Below, piece by piece: positions 18,305-27,754 of a stretch of DNA of 64,000 nt. The notes under the pieces were generated by a model. The model did no database searches and was not told where the DNA came from. It saw only the letters and a program-made list of their open reading frames with translations. The position numbers and the translations under genes are program-made. Position 1 is the stretch's first letter, and each line of letters opens with the position of its first letter. Source of the stretch: Alcanivorax sp. 1008 (GTDB lineage Bacteria; Pseudomonadota; Gammaproteobacteria; Pseudomonadales; Alcanivoracaceae); contig NZ_JAFMPS010000006.1 in assembly GCF_020667895.1 (NCBI RefSeq), positions 88,169 to 152,168 on the forward strand, in the 5' to 3' direction.

Positions 18305-19561
18305 ATGTTTGGCAAAGACCACACCATCGCTGCGTTTGACCCGGAAATTCAGGCTGCCATCACGGCGGAAGAGAAGCGCCAGGAAGCCCATATCGAGCTG
18401 ATTGCTTCGGAAAACTACGCCTCCCCGGCGGTGATCGAAGCTCAGGGTACCGTGCTGACCAACAAATACGCCGAGGGCTATCCCGGTAAGCGTTACTACG
18501 GCGGTTGTGAGCATGTCGATGTGGTCGAGCAGCTGGCCATTGATCGTGCTTGCCAGTTGTTTGGTGCCGATTATGCCAATGTGCAGCCTCACTCCGGTTC
18601 CCAGGCCAACGGTGCCGTGTTTCTGGCCCTGCTGAAGCCGGGCGATACCGTGCTGGGCATGAGCCTCGCTCACGGTGGTCATCTCACTCATGGCGCGGCG
18701 CCGAACTTCTCAGGCAAGACCTATCACGCCGTGCAGTACGGTCTGAATCCGGAAACCGGCCTGATTGATTACGACGAAGTCGAGCGTCTTGCCGTTGAGC
18801 ACAAACCGAAGATGATTATTGCCGGCTTCTCGGCTTATTCGCAGGTACTCGACTTCCCCCGTTTCCGCGCCATTGCTGACAAAGTCGGGGCTTACCTGAT
18901 GGTGGACATGGCCCACGTTGCGGGTCTGGTTGCAGCAGGTGTTTATCCGAATCCTGTGCCATTTGCTGACGTGGTTACCACCACCACCCACAAAACCTTG
19001 CGTGGTCCCCGTGGTGGTCTGATTCTGGCCAAACGCAACGAAGAGCTGGAAAAGAAATTCAACAGCGCAGTATTCCCTGGTGGCCAGGGCGGACCGCTGA
19101 TGCACGTGATTGCTGCTAAGGCGGTGTGCTTCAAGGAGGCGCTGGGAGCCGACTTCAAGGGCTACCAGAAAGAGGTGGTGGTTAATGCCAAGGCGATGGC
19201 GGCGGTATTTATTCAGCGTGGCTATGACGTGGTTTCCGGCGGCACAGAAAATCATTTGTTCCTGGTTAGCCTGATCAAGCAGGACGTTACCGGCAAAGAT
19301 GCTGATGCGTGGTTTGGCAATGCCCACATTACCGTTAACAAGAATGCGGTGCCGAATGATCCGCGCAGCCCCTTTGTTACCTCCGGTTTTCGTGTTGGCA
19401 CCCCGGCGGTCACCACTCGTGGCTTTAGTGAAGCGGATTGTCGTGATCTGGCCGGCTGGATGTGTGACATTCTGGATAGCAAGGGTGATCAGGCAGTAAT
19501 TGACGGTGTGCGTGAAAAGGTTTCCGCCATTTGTGCACGTCTGCCGGTATATCAGCACTAA
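18305..19561 (+). CDS. glyA: Serine hydroxymethyltransferase
   Basis: A PLP enzyme interconverting serine and glycine with transfer of a one-carbon unit to tetrahydrofolate. It has 418 residues from the ATG at 18305 ([14 protein letters not shown]), matching E. coli GlyA. The PLP lysine is in [14 protein letters not shown] (about residue 230), and IELIASEN and [12 protein letters not shown] are present. A GAGAAGG ribosome site precedes the start. nrdR follows after 24 bases, the usual arrangement ahead of a riboflavin cluster. Confidence 0.97.
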   Translation: MFGKDHTIAAFDPEIQAAITAEEKRQEAHIELIASENYASPAVIEAQGTVLTNKYAEGYPGKRYYGGCEHVDVVEQLAIDRACQLFGADYANVQPHSGSQANGAVFLALLKPGDTVLGMSLAHGGHLTHGAAPNFSGKTYHAVQYGLNPETGLIDYDEVERLAVEHKPKMIIAGFSAYSQVLDFPRFRAIADKVGAYLMVDMAHVAGLVAAGVYPNPVPFADVVTTTTHKTLRGPRGGLILAKRNEELEKKFNSAVFPGGQGGPLMHVIAAKAVCFKEALGADFKGYQKEVVVNAKAMAAVFIQRGYDVVSGGTENHLFLVSLIKQDVTGKDADAWFGNAHITVNKNAVPNDPRSPFVTSGFRVGTPAVTTRGFSEADCRDLAGWMCDILDSKGDQAVIDGVREKVSAICARLPVYQH

Positions 19562-19585
19562 TTATTTTCTTTATCGGGAAATGAG

Positions 19586-20047
19586 ATGCACTGTCCGTTT
19601 TGCGGCGCCGACGATACCAAAGTAATTGACTCCCGCCTCGTCGCTGACGGCGGGCAGGTGCGTCGGCGTCGCGAATGCGGCAGCTGTGGCGAACGTTTTA
19701 CTACTTTTGAAACCGCCGAGTTGGTGATGCCGCGGGTGATCAAGTCTGACGGCAAGCGTGAGCCCTTCGATGACGTCAAACTGCGTGCTGGCTTGATGCG
19801 TGCCCTCGAAAAGCGTCCGGTTAGTCTGGAAGCGGTGGATGCTGCGGTAACCCGCATTACTCACAAGCTACGTGCCACCGGCGAGCGCGAAGTGCCGGCG
19901 CGGGTAGTGGGTGAGCTGGTGATGACGGAGCTGCGTCAGCTCGACACCGTGGCTTATGTGCGCTTTGCTTCGGTGTATCGGAGCTTTCAGGATATCTCTG
20001 ATTTTCGCGCTGAAGTTGATCGCCTCGAGCAATCCAAGGATGCTTAG
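19586..20047 (+). CDS. nrdR: Transcriptional repressor NrdR
   Basis: A 153-residue zinc-ribbon/ATP-cone regulator that senses ATP/dATP and represses ribonucleotide reductase genes. The zinc ribbon has CPFCG and CGSCGERF, and the ATP-cone begins [12 protein letters not shown]. Length is standard. It starts 24 bases after glyA and is followed 30 bases later by ribD; glyA-nrdR-ribD is a common gammaproteobacterial order. No ribonucleotide reductase gene is in the window. Confidence 0.97.
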   Translation: MHCPFCGADDTKVIDSRLVADGGQVRRRRECGSCGERFTTFETAELVMPRVIKSDGKREPFDDVKLRAGLMRALEKRPVSLEAVDAAVTRITHKLRATGEREVPARVVGELVMTELRQLDTVAYVRFASVYRSFQDISDFRAEVDRLEQSKDA

Positions 20048-20077
20048 CACCAGTTACGGTTTTCTGCGGGCCAGATC

Positions 20078-21190
20078 ATGACCGTTTCCGACCTTGATAG
20101 TGGCTATATGCAGCGCGCGCTAACACTCGCGCAGCGAGGCCTTTACACCACTGATCCAAATCCACGGGTAGGCTGTCTGATCGTCACAGATGGCGAAGTA
20201 GTTGGTGAGGGCTGGCACCAGCGCGCCGGCGAACCCCATGCCGAGCGTCATGCGCTTGCCATGGCCGCAGACGCCGCCCGTGGCGCGACCTGCTACGTGA
20301 CGCTGGAGCCCTGTTCGCATACCGGACGCACCGGCCCCTGTGCGGATGCCCTGATTGCCGCTGGTATCGACCGCGTGGTGGTGGCAATGCAGGATCCGAA
20401 CCCGCTAGTGGCGGGGCAGGGTCTGGCGAAGCTGCGTGACGCGGGTATCAGCGTTGATTGCGGTCTGCTGGAAACGCAGGCGCGGGCGCTTAACCCCGGT
20501 TTTATCAAACGCATGCAAACCGGCATGCCGCTGGTGCGCATCAAGCTGGCCATGAGTCTGGATGGCCGCACCGCCATGGCCAGCGGCGAGTCGAAGTGGA
20601 TTACCGGGCCGGTGGCACGGCAACAGGTGCAGCGACTAAGGGCCCGTTCATCGGCAATCGTCACTGGTATCGGTACGGTGCTGGCGGATGATCCGGCGCT
20701 GACTGTACGTGTCGAGGATTGGTCGACAAATAATTATCTCGGTGCTGTGCGCCAACCACTAAGGGTGGTGCTGGATGGCAAGCTGCGCCTGCCTCTGGAT
20801 GCCAGATTGTTAAGCGAGGATGGTGATGTCCTGATCATTAGTCAGGCATCGGCGGTGTTGGCTGGCGCACTGCAGCAGCGCGGCGCAGAGGTGCTGACTT
20901 TGCCAGGCTCTGGTTCTGGCACCGATTTACGTGAGCTGCTCAAGCTGCTCGGTGAGCGAGGCTGCAACGAAGTGCTGGTGGAAGCCGGGCCAATGCTGGC
21001 GGGCGCCTTTGTTCGTGAGCAGTTGTTTGATGAACTAGTGGTATTTATGGCGCCGACGCTACTCGGGTCGTCAGCACGGCCACTGCTGTCGTTGCCGGAA
21101 ATTGGCAGTATGGCGCAGCAGCGTCGGCTGCAACTTGATCGAGTTGAGCAGGTCGGTGACGATCTTTGCCTGACTTATTTTCCGGCCTGA
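20078..21190 (+). CDS. ribD: Bifunctional riboflavin deaminase/reductase RibD
   Basis: Catalyses the second and third riboflavin steps: deamination of the pyrimidinone, then side-chain reduction with NADPH. It has 370 residues. The N-terminal cytidine-deaminase-like domain carries the zinc site HAE and PCSHTGRTGPC (about 54-92). The C-terminal reductase domain (about 155-365) contains RIKLAMSLDGRTA and VEAGPMLAGAF. Part of ribD-ribE-ribB-(reverse gene)-ribH-nusB-thiL. No FMN-riboswitch-like leader is visible before it. Confidence 0.96.
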   Translation: MTVSDLDSGYMQRALTLAQRGLYTTDPNPRVGCLIVTDGEVVGEGWHQRAGEPHAERHALAMAADAARGATCYVTLEPCSHTGRTGPCADALIAAGIDRVVVAMQDPNPLVAGQGLAKLRDAGISVDCGLLETQARALNPGFIKRMQTGMPLVRIKLAMSLDGRTAMASGESKWITGPVARQQVQRLRARSSAIVTGIGTVLADDPALTVRVEDWSTNNYLGAVRQPLRVVLDGKLRLPLDARLLSEDGDVLIISQASAVLAGALQQRGAEVLTLPGSGSGTDLRELLKLLGERGCNEVLVEAGPMLAGAFVREQLFDELVVFMAPTLLGSSARPLLSLPEIGSMAQQRRLQLDRVEQVGDDLCLTYFPA

Positions 21191-21247
21191 TTTTTCGATA
21201 ATCGCGAGATCGCCGAGCGATCGCCGCGAACTAAAACGGAGATAGAC

Positions 21248-21913
21248 ATGTTTACCGGTATTGTTGAAGCGAAAGGTGAAATTGTCAGCCTGACGCCAAA
21301 GGGTGGTGATGTCACTCTGCGCATTCGTACCGGTGTGCTGGATTTGTCGGACGTGCAGCTCGGTGATTCAATCGCGGTGAATGGTGTATGTCTAACCGCA
21401 GTGACCTTGCCGGGAGATGGTTTTACTGCTGATGTGTCCGGCGAAACCTTGCGTCTGACCACACTTGGTAATTTGCGTGCCGGCAGCATTGTCAATCTTG
21501 AGAAAGCGCTGACCCCAACCACTCGTTTGGGCGGCCATCTGGTGTCCGGGCATGTTGATGGCCTTGGTGAAGTGGTGAGCATGAAGCCGGACGCCCGCTC
21601 GATTCGTTTCGATATTCGCGCGCCGGATGAGTTAGCCAAGTACATTGCCCACAAGGGTTCGATCACGGTGGATGGGATCAGTCTCACTGTGAATAGTGTG
21701 GAGGGCGCGGTGTTCAGTCTGAACATTGTGCCGCACACTCAAAAGATGACGACCATTGCCGAGTGGCAGCCGGGCAGCAAAGTAAATCTGGAAGTGGATG
21801 TGATTGCCCGTTATCTCGAACGCCTGCTGATGGGGGAGCGTGCGGCGCAGTCCGGCCAGTCAGGCGGAATTTCCATGGCATTTTTGGCCGAAAACGGCTA
21901 CCTGAAGCCGTAG
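21248..21913 (+). CDS. ribE: Riboflavin synthase, alpha chain
   Basis: The last riboflavin step: dismutation of two molecules of 6,7-dimethyl-8-ribityllumazine. It has 221 residues in two homologous beta-barrel halves, the first starting [10 protein letters not shown] and the second starting near residue 98 ([10 protein letters not shown]). The conserved VNGVCLT is present. It lies 57 bases after ribD and 19 bases before ribB. The gene is called ribC in E. coli nomenclature. Confidence 0.96.
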   Translation: MFTGIVEAKGEIVSLTPKGGDVTLRIRTGVLDLSDVQLGDSIAVNGVCLTAVTLPGDGFTADVSGETLRLTTLGNLRAGSIVNLEKALTPTTRLGGHLVSGHVDGLGEVVSMKPDARSIRFDIRAPDELAKYIAHKGSITVDGISLTVNSVEGAVFSLNIVPHTQKMTTIAEWQPGSKVNLEVDVIARYLERLLMGERAAQSGQSGGISMAFLAENGYLKP

Positions 21914-21932
21914 CGGCTTGCTGGAGAAAAGC

Positions 21933-23039
21933 ATGAAGATGAACAGTATTGCGGAGCTGGTTGACGATTTGCGCGCTGGCAAAATGGTGATCCTGATGGA
22001 TGATGAGGATCGCGAGAACGAAGGCGATCTGGTGATGGCTGCAGAGCATGTCACCCCGGAAGCCATTAATTTTATGGCCAAGCATGCTCGTGGCTTGATC
22101 TGCCTGACGTTGACTCAGGAGCGTTGCAAGCAGATTGACTTGCCACTGATGGTTGGTCGCAATGGCACTCAGTTGGGTACTAATTTCACCGTTTCTATTG
22201 AAGCAGCTGAGGGCGTTACTACAGGCATTTCTGCTGCTGATCGTGCCAAGACTGTTCAGGTAGCGGTATCCAGAAATGCAAAGCCCGCTGACATTGTTCA
22301 GCCCGGACATATTTTTCCATTAATGGCCCAGCCCGGTGGTGTATTGCATCGTGCAGGTCATACCGAAGCTGGTTGTGATCTGGCTCGTATGGCGGGCAAG
22401 GAGCCGGCAGCGGTGATTGTCGAGATTATGAACGATGATGGCACCATGGCGCGTCGTCCTGATCTGGAAGTCTTTGCCGAGCAGCATGATTTGAAGATCG
22501 GCACCATCGCGGACTTGATTGAATATCGCATGACCAACGAAAAAACCGTTGAGCTGGTTAGCGATAACTTATTGCCCACCTGGTATGGCGAATTCCGATT
22601 GCTGGCGTTCCGCGATACGGTGGACGACATGACCCATGTGGCGTTGGTCAAGGGCAAGCCAGAGCCGGAGCAAATTACCACGGTGCGTGTGCATCAGGTG
22701 GATCCGCTGCGCGATCTGATGAGCGCTAAAATGGATGGCCGTACCGGTTGGAATATGCATCGAGTACTTGAGGAAGTTGCCGCCAGTGATGCCGGTGTGG
22801 TGATTATTCTGGGTCAGGATTACGCATCCAACCATATGCAGGGCATGATTGAGGAGTATTTCTCCGGCAAGCGTCGCCCGATTAACAGCAGCGGTCCGGC
22901 CTATCGTAATATTGGTACCGGGTCGCAAATTCTGCGAGAGCTGGGCGTGCGCCGTATGCGTTTGCTGTCATCACCGATGCGCTTCAATGCTCTATCGGGG
23001 TTTGATCTGGAAATTGTTGAATACGTTGAGGCACAGTAA
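21933..23039 (+). CDS. ribB: 3,4-dihydroxy-2-butanone-4-phosphate synthase with degenerate GTP cyclohydrolase II-like domain (RibBX type)
   Basis: The N-terminal domain (1-200) is an intact DHBP synthase, which makes the four-carbon riboflavin precursor from ribulose-5-phosphate; it shows [15 protein letters not shown] and [13 protein letters not shown]. The C-terminal ~165 residues align with the position of GTP cyclohydrolase II but lack the three zinc-binding Cys of RibA: the segment after VRVH contains no Cys. This matches the RibBX hybrid form known from Proteobacteria, so a true RibA must be elsewhere. The ATG at 21933 has GGAG seven bases before it. An in-frame TTG at 21918 is less likely. 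Total 368 residues. Confidence 0.92.
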   Translation: MKMNSIAELVDDLRAGKMVILMDDEDRENEGDLVMAAEHVTPEAINFMAKHARGLICLTLTQERCKQIDLPLMVGRNGTQLGTNFTVSIEAAEGVTTGISAADRAKTVQVAVSRNAKPADIVQPGHIFPLMAQPGGVLHRAGHTEAGCDLARMAGKEPAAVIVEIMNDDGTMARRPDLEVFAEQHDLKIGTIADLIEYRMTNEKTVELVSDNLLPTWYGEFRLLAFRDTVDDMTHVALVKGKPEPEQITTVRVHQVDPLRDLMSAKMDGRTGWNMHRVLEEVAASDAGVVIILGQDYASNHMQGMIEEYFSGKRRPINSSGPAYRNIGTGSQILRELGVRRMRLLSSPMRFNALSGFDLEIVEYVEAQ

Positions 23040-23069
23040 TTGTTGGCAGGGCGCTCCGGTGGTGCCCTG

Positions 23070-23903
23070 CTAAAGCTGACCAATAAAATCTTTTACCGCA
23101 TCGACAAAGAGATCGTTCTGGTCGCCGGCTACCATGTGGCCGGCACCACTCACATCTACTACCTTTGAGCCGGGAATACGCTGGCGGAACTCCGCAGTGA
23201 TGGATTCATCAATTACATCACTGTGGCTGCCACGTACCAGTAGTACAGGTTGGCTGAGTTTTTCTGCTGCCGTGTAGAACCGCTCGTCATCATGTACATC
23301 ACTTTCTTCCCGGCCGCGCTGGAAGTCCTCCAGCATCTTTGGGTCCCAATGCCAATACCAGCGACCGTCGGATCGCTGGCGCAGGTTTTTCTTGAGGCCA
23401 TCCGGGTTGCTACGTTGGCTGCGTTGCGGTTGATATGCGGCAACGGCTGCGGCGGCATCCTCCAATGATGCGAAGCCATCACGGTGCGCTGCCATAAAGC
23501 CAAGTATCCGATCGACACCATCGGCCCGCAGTCGTGGTGCGATATCAACCAGTATCAGGGCTCGGGATATTTCGCCGCTGTCGCCACCATTTGCTATCAG
23601 AGAGGCGAGTCCACCCAGTGAGGCTCCGACGAGTACCGGCTCGCGCTGCAGTGACTGAGCTAGCTCAATAACATCGTCAGCAAATTGTCGAATCTGGTAG
23701 TTGCCGGGCCAATCGCTGTCGCCATGGCCTCTCAAGTCGACACTAATAGCTCTCCAGCCGGCCTGTGCTAGAACTCTTGCGCTGCCCTGCCATGCATGGC
23801 GGGTTTGTCCGCCGCCATGCAGAAGGATTATCGGCGCGCCATCTTCGGGGCCGTAGCTGGAGTAGGCCAAGCGGTGTCCTGCTCTGGTGTGAAAGTATTC
23901 CAT
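23070..23903 (-). CDS. Alpha/beta-fold hydrolase
   Basis: A 277-residue single-domain alpha/beta hydrolase. An oxyanion-loop HGGG motif (about 32-35), nucleophile elbow GASLGG (Ser near residue 103), an acid residue in the HSD region (about 227) and catalytic His in GAGH (about 257) form a full triad. A Gln/Arg-rich cap-like insertion lies around residues 155-190. It is encoded on the opposite strand between ribB and ribH, which interrupts the riboflavin run. Substrate cannot be predicted; esterase or C-C hydrolase are options. The ATG at 23903 starts MEYFHTRAGHRLAY; upstream in-frame residues look non-native. Confidence 0.85.
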   Translation of the reverse strand: MEYFHTRAGHRLAYSSYGPEDGAPIILLHGGGQTRHAWQGSARVLAQAGWRAISVDLRGHGDSDWPGNYQIRQFADDVIELAQSLQREPVLVGASLGGLASLIANGGDSGEISRALILVDIAPRLRADGVDRILGFMAAHRDGFASLEDAAAAVAAYQPQRSQRSNPDGLKKNLRQRSDGRWYWHWDPKMLEDFQRGREESDVHDDERFYTAAEKLSQPVLLVRGSHSDVIDESITAEFRQRIPGSKVVDVSGAGHMVAGDQNDLFVDAVKDFIGQL

Positions 23904-24144
23904 ATGGCGGCACCTGATAGGTTCCTGCCTATTATCCTCATATGTATGGCAGCGCCCATGACAGCAATTCAGTCGGTGAGCTTTATAGTCAGTCGTCAAG
24001 CAAATCCATGCCGCGCTGCAACTGCCCGATCCAGTCAATCCGGGTGGCTCAGGGGGAGTTCCCCGCCGAAAAAGTCAGGAACAAAGGCGACGAACTGGTT
24101 ACAATGTCCGCCTTTTCCGGCTGCGGCCGATGTCAGGGGGTTAC

Positions 24145-24615
24145 ATGACCGAATTCAACACCATCGAAGGCAACTTTCAGAATGTGGGTGGTCGCTACGC
24201 GATCGTTGTTTCCCGCTTCAACAGTTTTGTGGTCGAGGCTCTTCTTAGCGGAGCAGTAGACACTCTGGCGCGGCATGGCGTTAATGCTGGCGACATTACC
24301 GTGGTGCGCGTGCCCGGCGCCTGGGAGATGCCGGTGGCGGCCAAGCGCCTGACCGACAAGGGCGGCTATGACGCCATCATCACTCTGGGCGCGGTGATTC
24401 GTGGCGGTACCGCCCACTTTGAATATGTGGCGGGCGAAGCTGCCAAAGGTATTGCTGCGGTGCAGAATGCCAGTGGTGTGCCCATAGCCTTCGGCGTGCT
24501 GACGGTGGATAGCATCGAGCAGGCCATCGAACGCTCTGGCACCAAGGCTGGCAATAAGGGCGCTGAAGCGGCTCTCTGTGCTCTGGAAATGGTCAGCCTG
24601 TTCAAGCAGCTCTGA
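24145..24615 (+). CDS. ribH: 6,7-dimethyl-8-ribityllumazine synthase
   Basis: Condenses the ribityl pyrimidine with the RibB product to make lumazine; forms an icosahedral or decameric capsid. It has 156 residues from the ATG at 24145, with AGGGGG just before it. Family motifs include [22 protein letters not shown] and FGVLTVDS. Its stop codon overlaps the nusB ATG by one base. The 241 bases upstream, shared with the divergent hydrolase, hold a TACAAT (24100-24105) that may be a -10 box. Confidence 0.96.
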   Translation: MTEFNTIEGNFQNVGGRYAIVVSRFNSFVVEALLSGAVDTLARHGVNAGDITVVRVPGAWEMPVAAKRLTDKGGYDAIITLGAVIRGGTAHFEYVAGEAAKGIAAVQNASGVPIAFGVLTVDSIEQAIERSGTKAGNKGAEAALCALEMVSLFKQL

Positions 24616-25067
24616 TGACCGACCAGACCCCGGTTCCGTCTACCCCGGCGGCGCGTCGCAAGGCGCGCCGCTTTGCCCTGCAAGCTGTTTATCAATGGCA
24701 ATTGTCGAAGAATGATGTGGGCGACATTGAGGTGCAGTTTCTTACGGATAACGATATGAAGAAGGTCGACCGGACCTATTTTCATGAGTTGCTGCATGGT
24801 GTTCCGGCGCGGCTGTCCGAGCTGGATGCGGCCTTGCAGCCAGCCCTTGATCGGCCGTTGATCGAAGTTTCTCAGGTGGAGAAGGCGATCTTGCGGATCA
24901 GTGCCTTTGAACTGCTGGCTCGCCCTGATGTCCCTTGGCGGGTAATCATCAACGAGGGTATTGAGCTTGCCAAGGTATTTGGTGCGGACGATTCCTTTAA
25001 GTACGTCAATGGGGTGCTGGACAAGGTGGCACGCCGTCTGCGCACAGAAGAGGTGCGCGGTTTCTGA
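24615..25067 (+). CDS. nusB: Transcription antitermination factor NusB
   Basis: A 150-residue all-helical protein that binds boxA RNA with S10 (NusE) and promotes antitermination of rRNA operons. The Arg-rich start [15 protein letters not shown] and the C-terminal [11 protein letters not shown] and [10 protein letters not shown] are typical. It is translationally coupled to ribH through a TGATG overlap. Confidence 0.96.
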   Translation: MTDQTPVPSTPAARRKARRFALQAVYQWQLSKNDVGDIEVQFLTDNDMKKVDRTYFHELLHGVPARLSELDAALQPALDRPLIEVSQVEKAILRISAFELLARPDVPWRVIINEGIELAKVFGADDSFKYVNGVLDKVARRLRTEEVRGF

Positions 25068-25108
25068 TCTTTTCCTGACCCGCTCCTGCTGGCGGGTCTG
25101 CTGCATGG

Positions 25109-26056
25109 ATGGGGGCCGGAGTGAATGAGTTCGATCTGATTCGCCGGTTCTTTCGCGGCCGTACCGGCTCCGGGGTGTTGCTCGGGCCGGGCGATGACGC
25201 GGCCCTGCTGCTGCCCTCCGCCGGCATGCAGTTGGTGATGACCATGGACACACTGCTGTCCGGGCGTCACTTCCCCGAAGATCTTCCCGCTGCTGATATT
25301 GGCTGGCGTTCACTGGCAGTTAATCTCTCCGATCTTGCCGCCATGGGAGCCACGCCGCGCTGGTGCCTGCTCAGCCTCAGTCTGCCGACGGTTGATGAGT
25401 CTTGGCTGGAGGCATTCTGCGCCGGCTTTGATGAGCTTGCCCGACAGGCTGGCATGACTCTGGTTGGTGGAGACATGGTCCGCGGGCCATTATCGATTAC
25501 GGTGCAGGCCTCCGGAGAAGTGCCGGCCGGTAAGGCGCTGCTGCGGAGCGGTGCCCGTCCCGGGGATCGTATCTGTGTGGGCGGCGTGCCTGGAGAGGCG
25601 GCCGCCGGGCTGCAATGCTGGCAGGCCGGCCAGCGTGATGGCGCTCTGGTGCAAGCCTTCAGTCGGCCCCAGCCGCAGCTCGATCTGGGATGTCGGCTGC
25701 GCGGATTGGCCAGCTCCTGTATTGATATTTCTGATGGCTTGTTGGCGGATCTCGGTCATATTCTGGAGGACAGCGGCGGGCTTGGTGCCGACATTCGTCT
25801 GGCCCAGTTGCCTCGCTCACTGGCGTTGAATGAATGGGGTGATGACAGCCAGCGCCAGCGGGTACAGCTAGCTGGTGGGGACGACTACCTGCTCCTGTTC
25901 ACTGTGCCGCCGGTGTTCAATTTACCTGCCCAGTGGCGTGAAATTGGTCGGGTAGAGGCGCGCCGTGGCATTCGTGTTCTGGATGCGGCGGGCAACCCAC
26001 TTGCCAGCCTGCCTGGGGGCTGGGATCACTTCGCGGGAGACAGCGACGATGCATGA
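25109..26056 (+). CDS. thiL: Thiamine-monophosphate kinase
   Basis: ATP-dependent phosphorylation of thiamine phosphate to thiamine diphosphate. It has up to 315 residues of the AIR-synthase-like fold, with GPGDDAALL near the N-terminus, VNLSDLAAMGA, and SCIDISDGLLADLGH in the second half. The start is uncertain: ATG at 25109, or GTG at 25121 just after GGGGGCCGGA, four codons later. The 3' end overlaps the next gene by eight bases. ribH-nusB-thiL-pgpA is a common order; here a flavoprotein gene is inserted before pgpA. Confidence 0.94.
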   Translation: MGAGVNEFDLIRRFFRGRTGSGVLLGPGDDAALLLPSAGMQLVMTMDTLLSGRHFPEDLPAADIGWRSLAVNLSDLAAMGATPRWCLLSLSLPTVDESWLEAFCAGFDELARQAGMTLVGGDMVRGPLSITVQASGEVPAGKALLRSGARPGDRICVGGVPGEAAAGLQCWQAGQRDGALVQAFSRPQPQLDLGCRLRGLASSCIDISDGLLADLGHILEDSGGLGADIRLAQLPRSLALNEWGDDSQRQRVQLAGGDDYLLLFTVPPVFNLPAQWREIGRVEARRGIRVLDAAGNPLASLPGGWDHFAGDSDDA

Positions 26057-27272
26057 TATTCGCCCAGTTGTCATAGTCGGGGCCAGTCTGGGCGGCATGA
26101 CGGCAGCCCGTGCTCTTGCCGGGCGGGTCTCCGCCAGGGTGTATGAGCCGGCTGGCGCACTGGAATGGCTGCCCAATATTCATGAGCTGATTTCCGGGCT
26201 GCGTCGTCCCTATAACCTGCGAGTTGAGCGCGGGCCACTGCTGGCCAAGGCGGGGCATGACTGGTATCGCCAGCGAGTCGAGCGAATTGATGCGCACCGC
26301 CATGAGTTATTCCTTGATGATGGCTCGGTACAGCCATTTTCTCAGGTTATCGTTGCTGTCGGTGGGCGTCATCAGACCTGGGGCATCCCCGGCGCCGACG
26401 AGCATGCTCTGCCCTTCAAGTCAGTGTCCGATTGCCGGAGGATTGCCCAGCGGCTGGAAAGGCTAAGTAGCCGGCCAGGGCCGTTGCGTCTGGTATTAGT
26501 TGGCGCTGGTGTAGAGGGTGTGGAAGCGCTTGGTGAAATTCTGCGTGCCTACGGAGCTCGGCCAGGGCTGACCATCGAGGTGGTCGACAGCGCCAAGCGG
26601 GTGCTACCGGCGTTACCGCAATCCCTGAATGAGGCAATCAGACAGCATTGTCAGAGCTGGCCGGTTAATTTTCGGCTTGGTGAGCGAGTTGCCGCTGTTA
26701 ACGAGCAGGGAGTGTCGCTGGCCAGTGGTGAGATGCTGGCGGCGGATTTGGTCATCTGGACCGGGGGAGTTGGCCCCCATGCGCTGCTTCAAGACAGCCA
26801 TCTGAATGATCCGTCCGGCTTTGCTCCGGTGTCTGCAGCACTACACAGTGACCATGCAGAAGGGGTGTATGTGATAGGCGACGCGGTTAGTTCAGTGGCA
26901 GGTATGTTGCTGCCCAAGCAGGCCTATCACGCCATGGATATGGGGCGTCTTGCCGCGACAAATATCATGGCAGCCCGTGCCGGCAAAGCACTGACAGATT
27001 TCCGCCCATCGCCGAAGCCACAAATTATCACCTTTGGTGCCCTGGATACCTTTCTGATCAGTGATCATCGGGTGTTGGCTGGCCCATCGCTGCGTGTTTT
27101 AAAAGAAGCGGTGTATCAGGCTGGCATGGCCAGCTTTGACCGTCGCCGCACAACGCGCCGGCTATGGGGCTTGTGGCGGCGAATACTGGATAGCGGTATT
27201 GATGCAACTATCGACGGGTTGCGTCATCCGGACAGCCTCGCCGGGCTGGTCCGTTTCAGAGTTCTGGAGTAA
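26049..27272 (+). CDS. NADH dehydrogenase-like FAD/NAD(P)-binding oxidoreductase
   Basis: A 407-residue flavoprotein of the pyridine-nucleotide-disulphide oxidoreductase family, closest in style to type II NADH dehydrogenase. The FAD-binding Rossmann motif is VVIVGASLGGMTA (about 8-20). A second nucleotide-binding motif is LVLVGAGVEGVEA (about 150-162), and the FAD-contact GVYVIGDAVSS is near residue 275. There is no redox-active CxxC. The C-terminal part has amphipathic rather than true membrane segments, as in NDH-2 enzymes that bind the membrane surface. A quinone-reductase role is likely but the acceptor is not certain. It is coupled to thiL by an eight-base overlap and to pgpA (two-base gap). 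Confidence 0.8.
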   Translation: MHDIRPVVIVGASLGGMTAARALAGRVSARVYEPAGALEWLPNIHELISGLRRPYNLRVERGPLLAKAGHDWYRQRVERIDAHRHELFLDDGSVQPFSQVIVAVGGRHQTWGIPGADEHALPFKSVSDCRRIAQRLERLSSRPGPLRLVLVGAGVEGVEALGEILRAYGARPGLTIEVVDSAKRVLPALPQSLNEAIRQHCQSWPVNFRLGERVAAVNEQGVSLASGEMLAADLVIWTGGVGPHALLQDSHLNDPSGFAPVSAALHSDHAEGVYVIGDAVSSVAGMLLPKQAYHAMDMGRLAATNIMAARAGKALTDFRPSPKPQIITFGALDTFLISDHRVLAGPSLRVLKEAVYQAGMASFDRRRTTRRLWGLWRRILDSGIDATIDGLRHPDSLAGLVRFRVLE

Positions 27273-27274
27273 AC

Positions 27275-27742
27275 ATGCCCGTTAAACCTGATATGCGTAA
27301 CCCGGTTCACTTTCTGGCCTTTGGCTTTGGCAGTGGGCTGTCACCGAAGGCGCCGGGCACCATGGGTACTGTGGCAGCGTTGCCAATTTGGTACGTCGCT
27401 GCCCAGCTACCATTGATGGGCTACCTGGTTGTTTTGCTGCTGGTGATTGCTGTTGGCCCATGGCTATGTGGTAAGACCTCCCGTGATCTGGGTGTTCATG
27501 ATCATGGCGGTATTGTATGGGATGAGTTTGCCGGCTTTTTGCTGACCATGCTGTTGGTGCCGGTGAGTATTGCAACTGCACTGCTTGGCTTTGCCCTGTT
27601 TCGCCTGTTTGATATCGTCAAACCGTGGCCCATTGGTTGGCTTGATAGGCACATTCATGGAGGCACAGGGATTATGGTGGATGATCTGGTTGCCGGGCTC
27701 TATGCTGCTATCTGTATCCAGACGGTACTCTGGTGGTGGTAA
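27275..27742 (+). CDS. pgpA: Phosphatidylglycerophosphatase A
   Basis: An inner-membrane enzyme that dephosphorylates phosphatidylglycerol phosphate in phospholipid synthesis. It has 155 residues, three to four hydrophobic segments (about 38-62, 85-110, 135-153), and the family motifs FGSGLSPKAPGTMG, HDHGGIVWDEFAG and RLFDIVKPWPI, with acidic metal ligands. GGAG lies six bases before the ATG. Confidence 0.95.
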   Translation: MPVKPDMRNPVHFLAFGFGSGLSPKAPGTMGTVAALPIWYVAAQLPLMGYLVVLLLVIAVGPWLCGKTSRDLGVHDHGGIVWDEFAGFLLTMLLVPVSIATALLGFALFRLFDIVKPWPIGWLDRHIHGGTGIMVDDLVAGLYAAICIQTVLWWW

Positions 27743-27754
27743 AGGCGTGTCGGA

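Noticed and set aside
20060-24145. FMN riboswitch ahead of riboflavin genes
   Set aside because: No conserved RFN-element segments were seen upstream of ribD, ribE, ribB or ribH; gaps between the first three are also too short.
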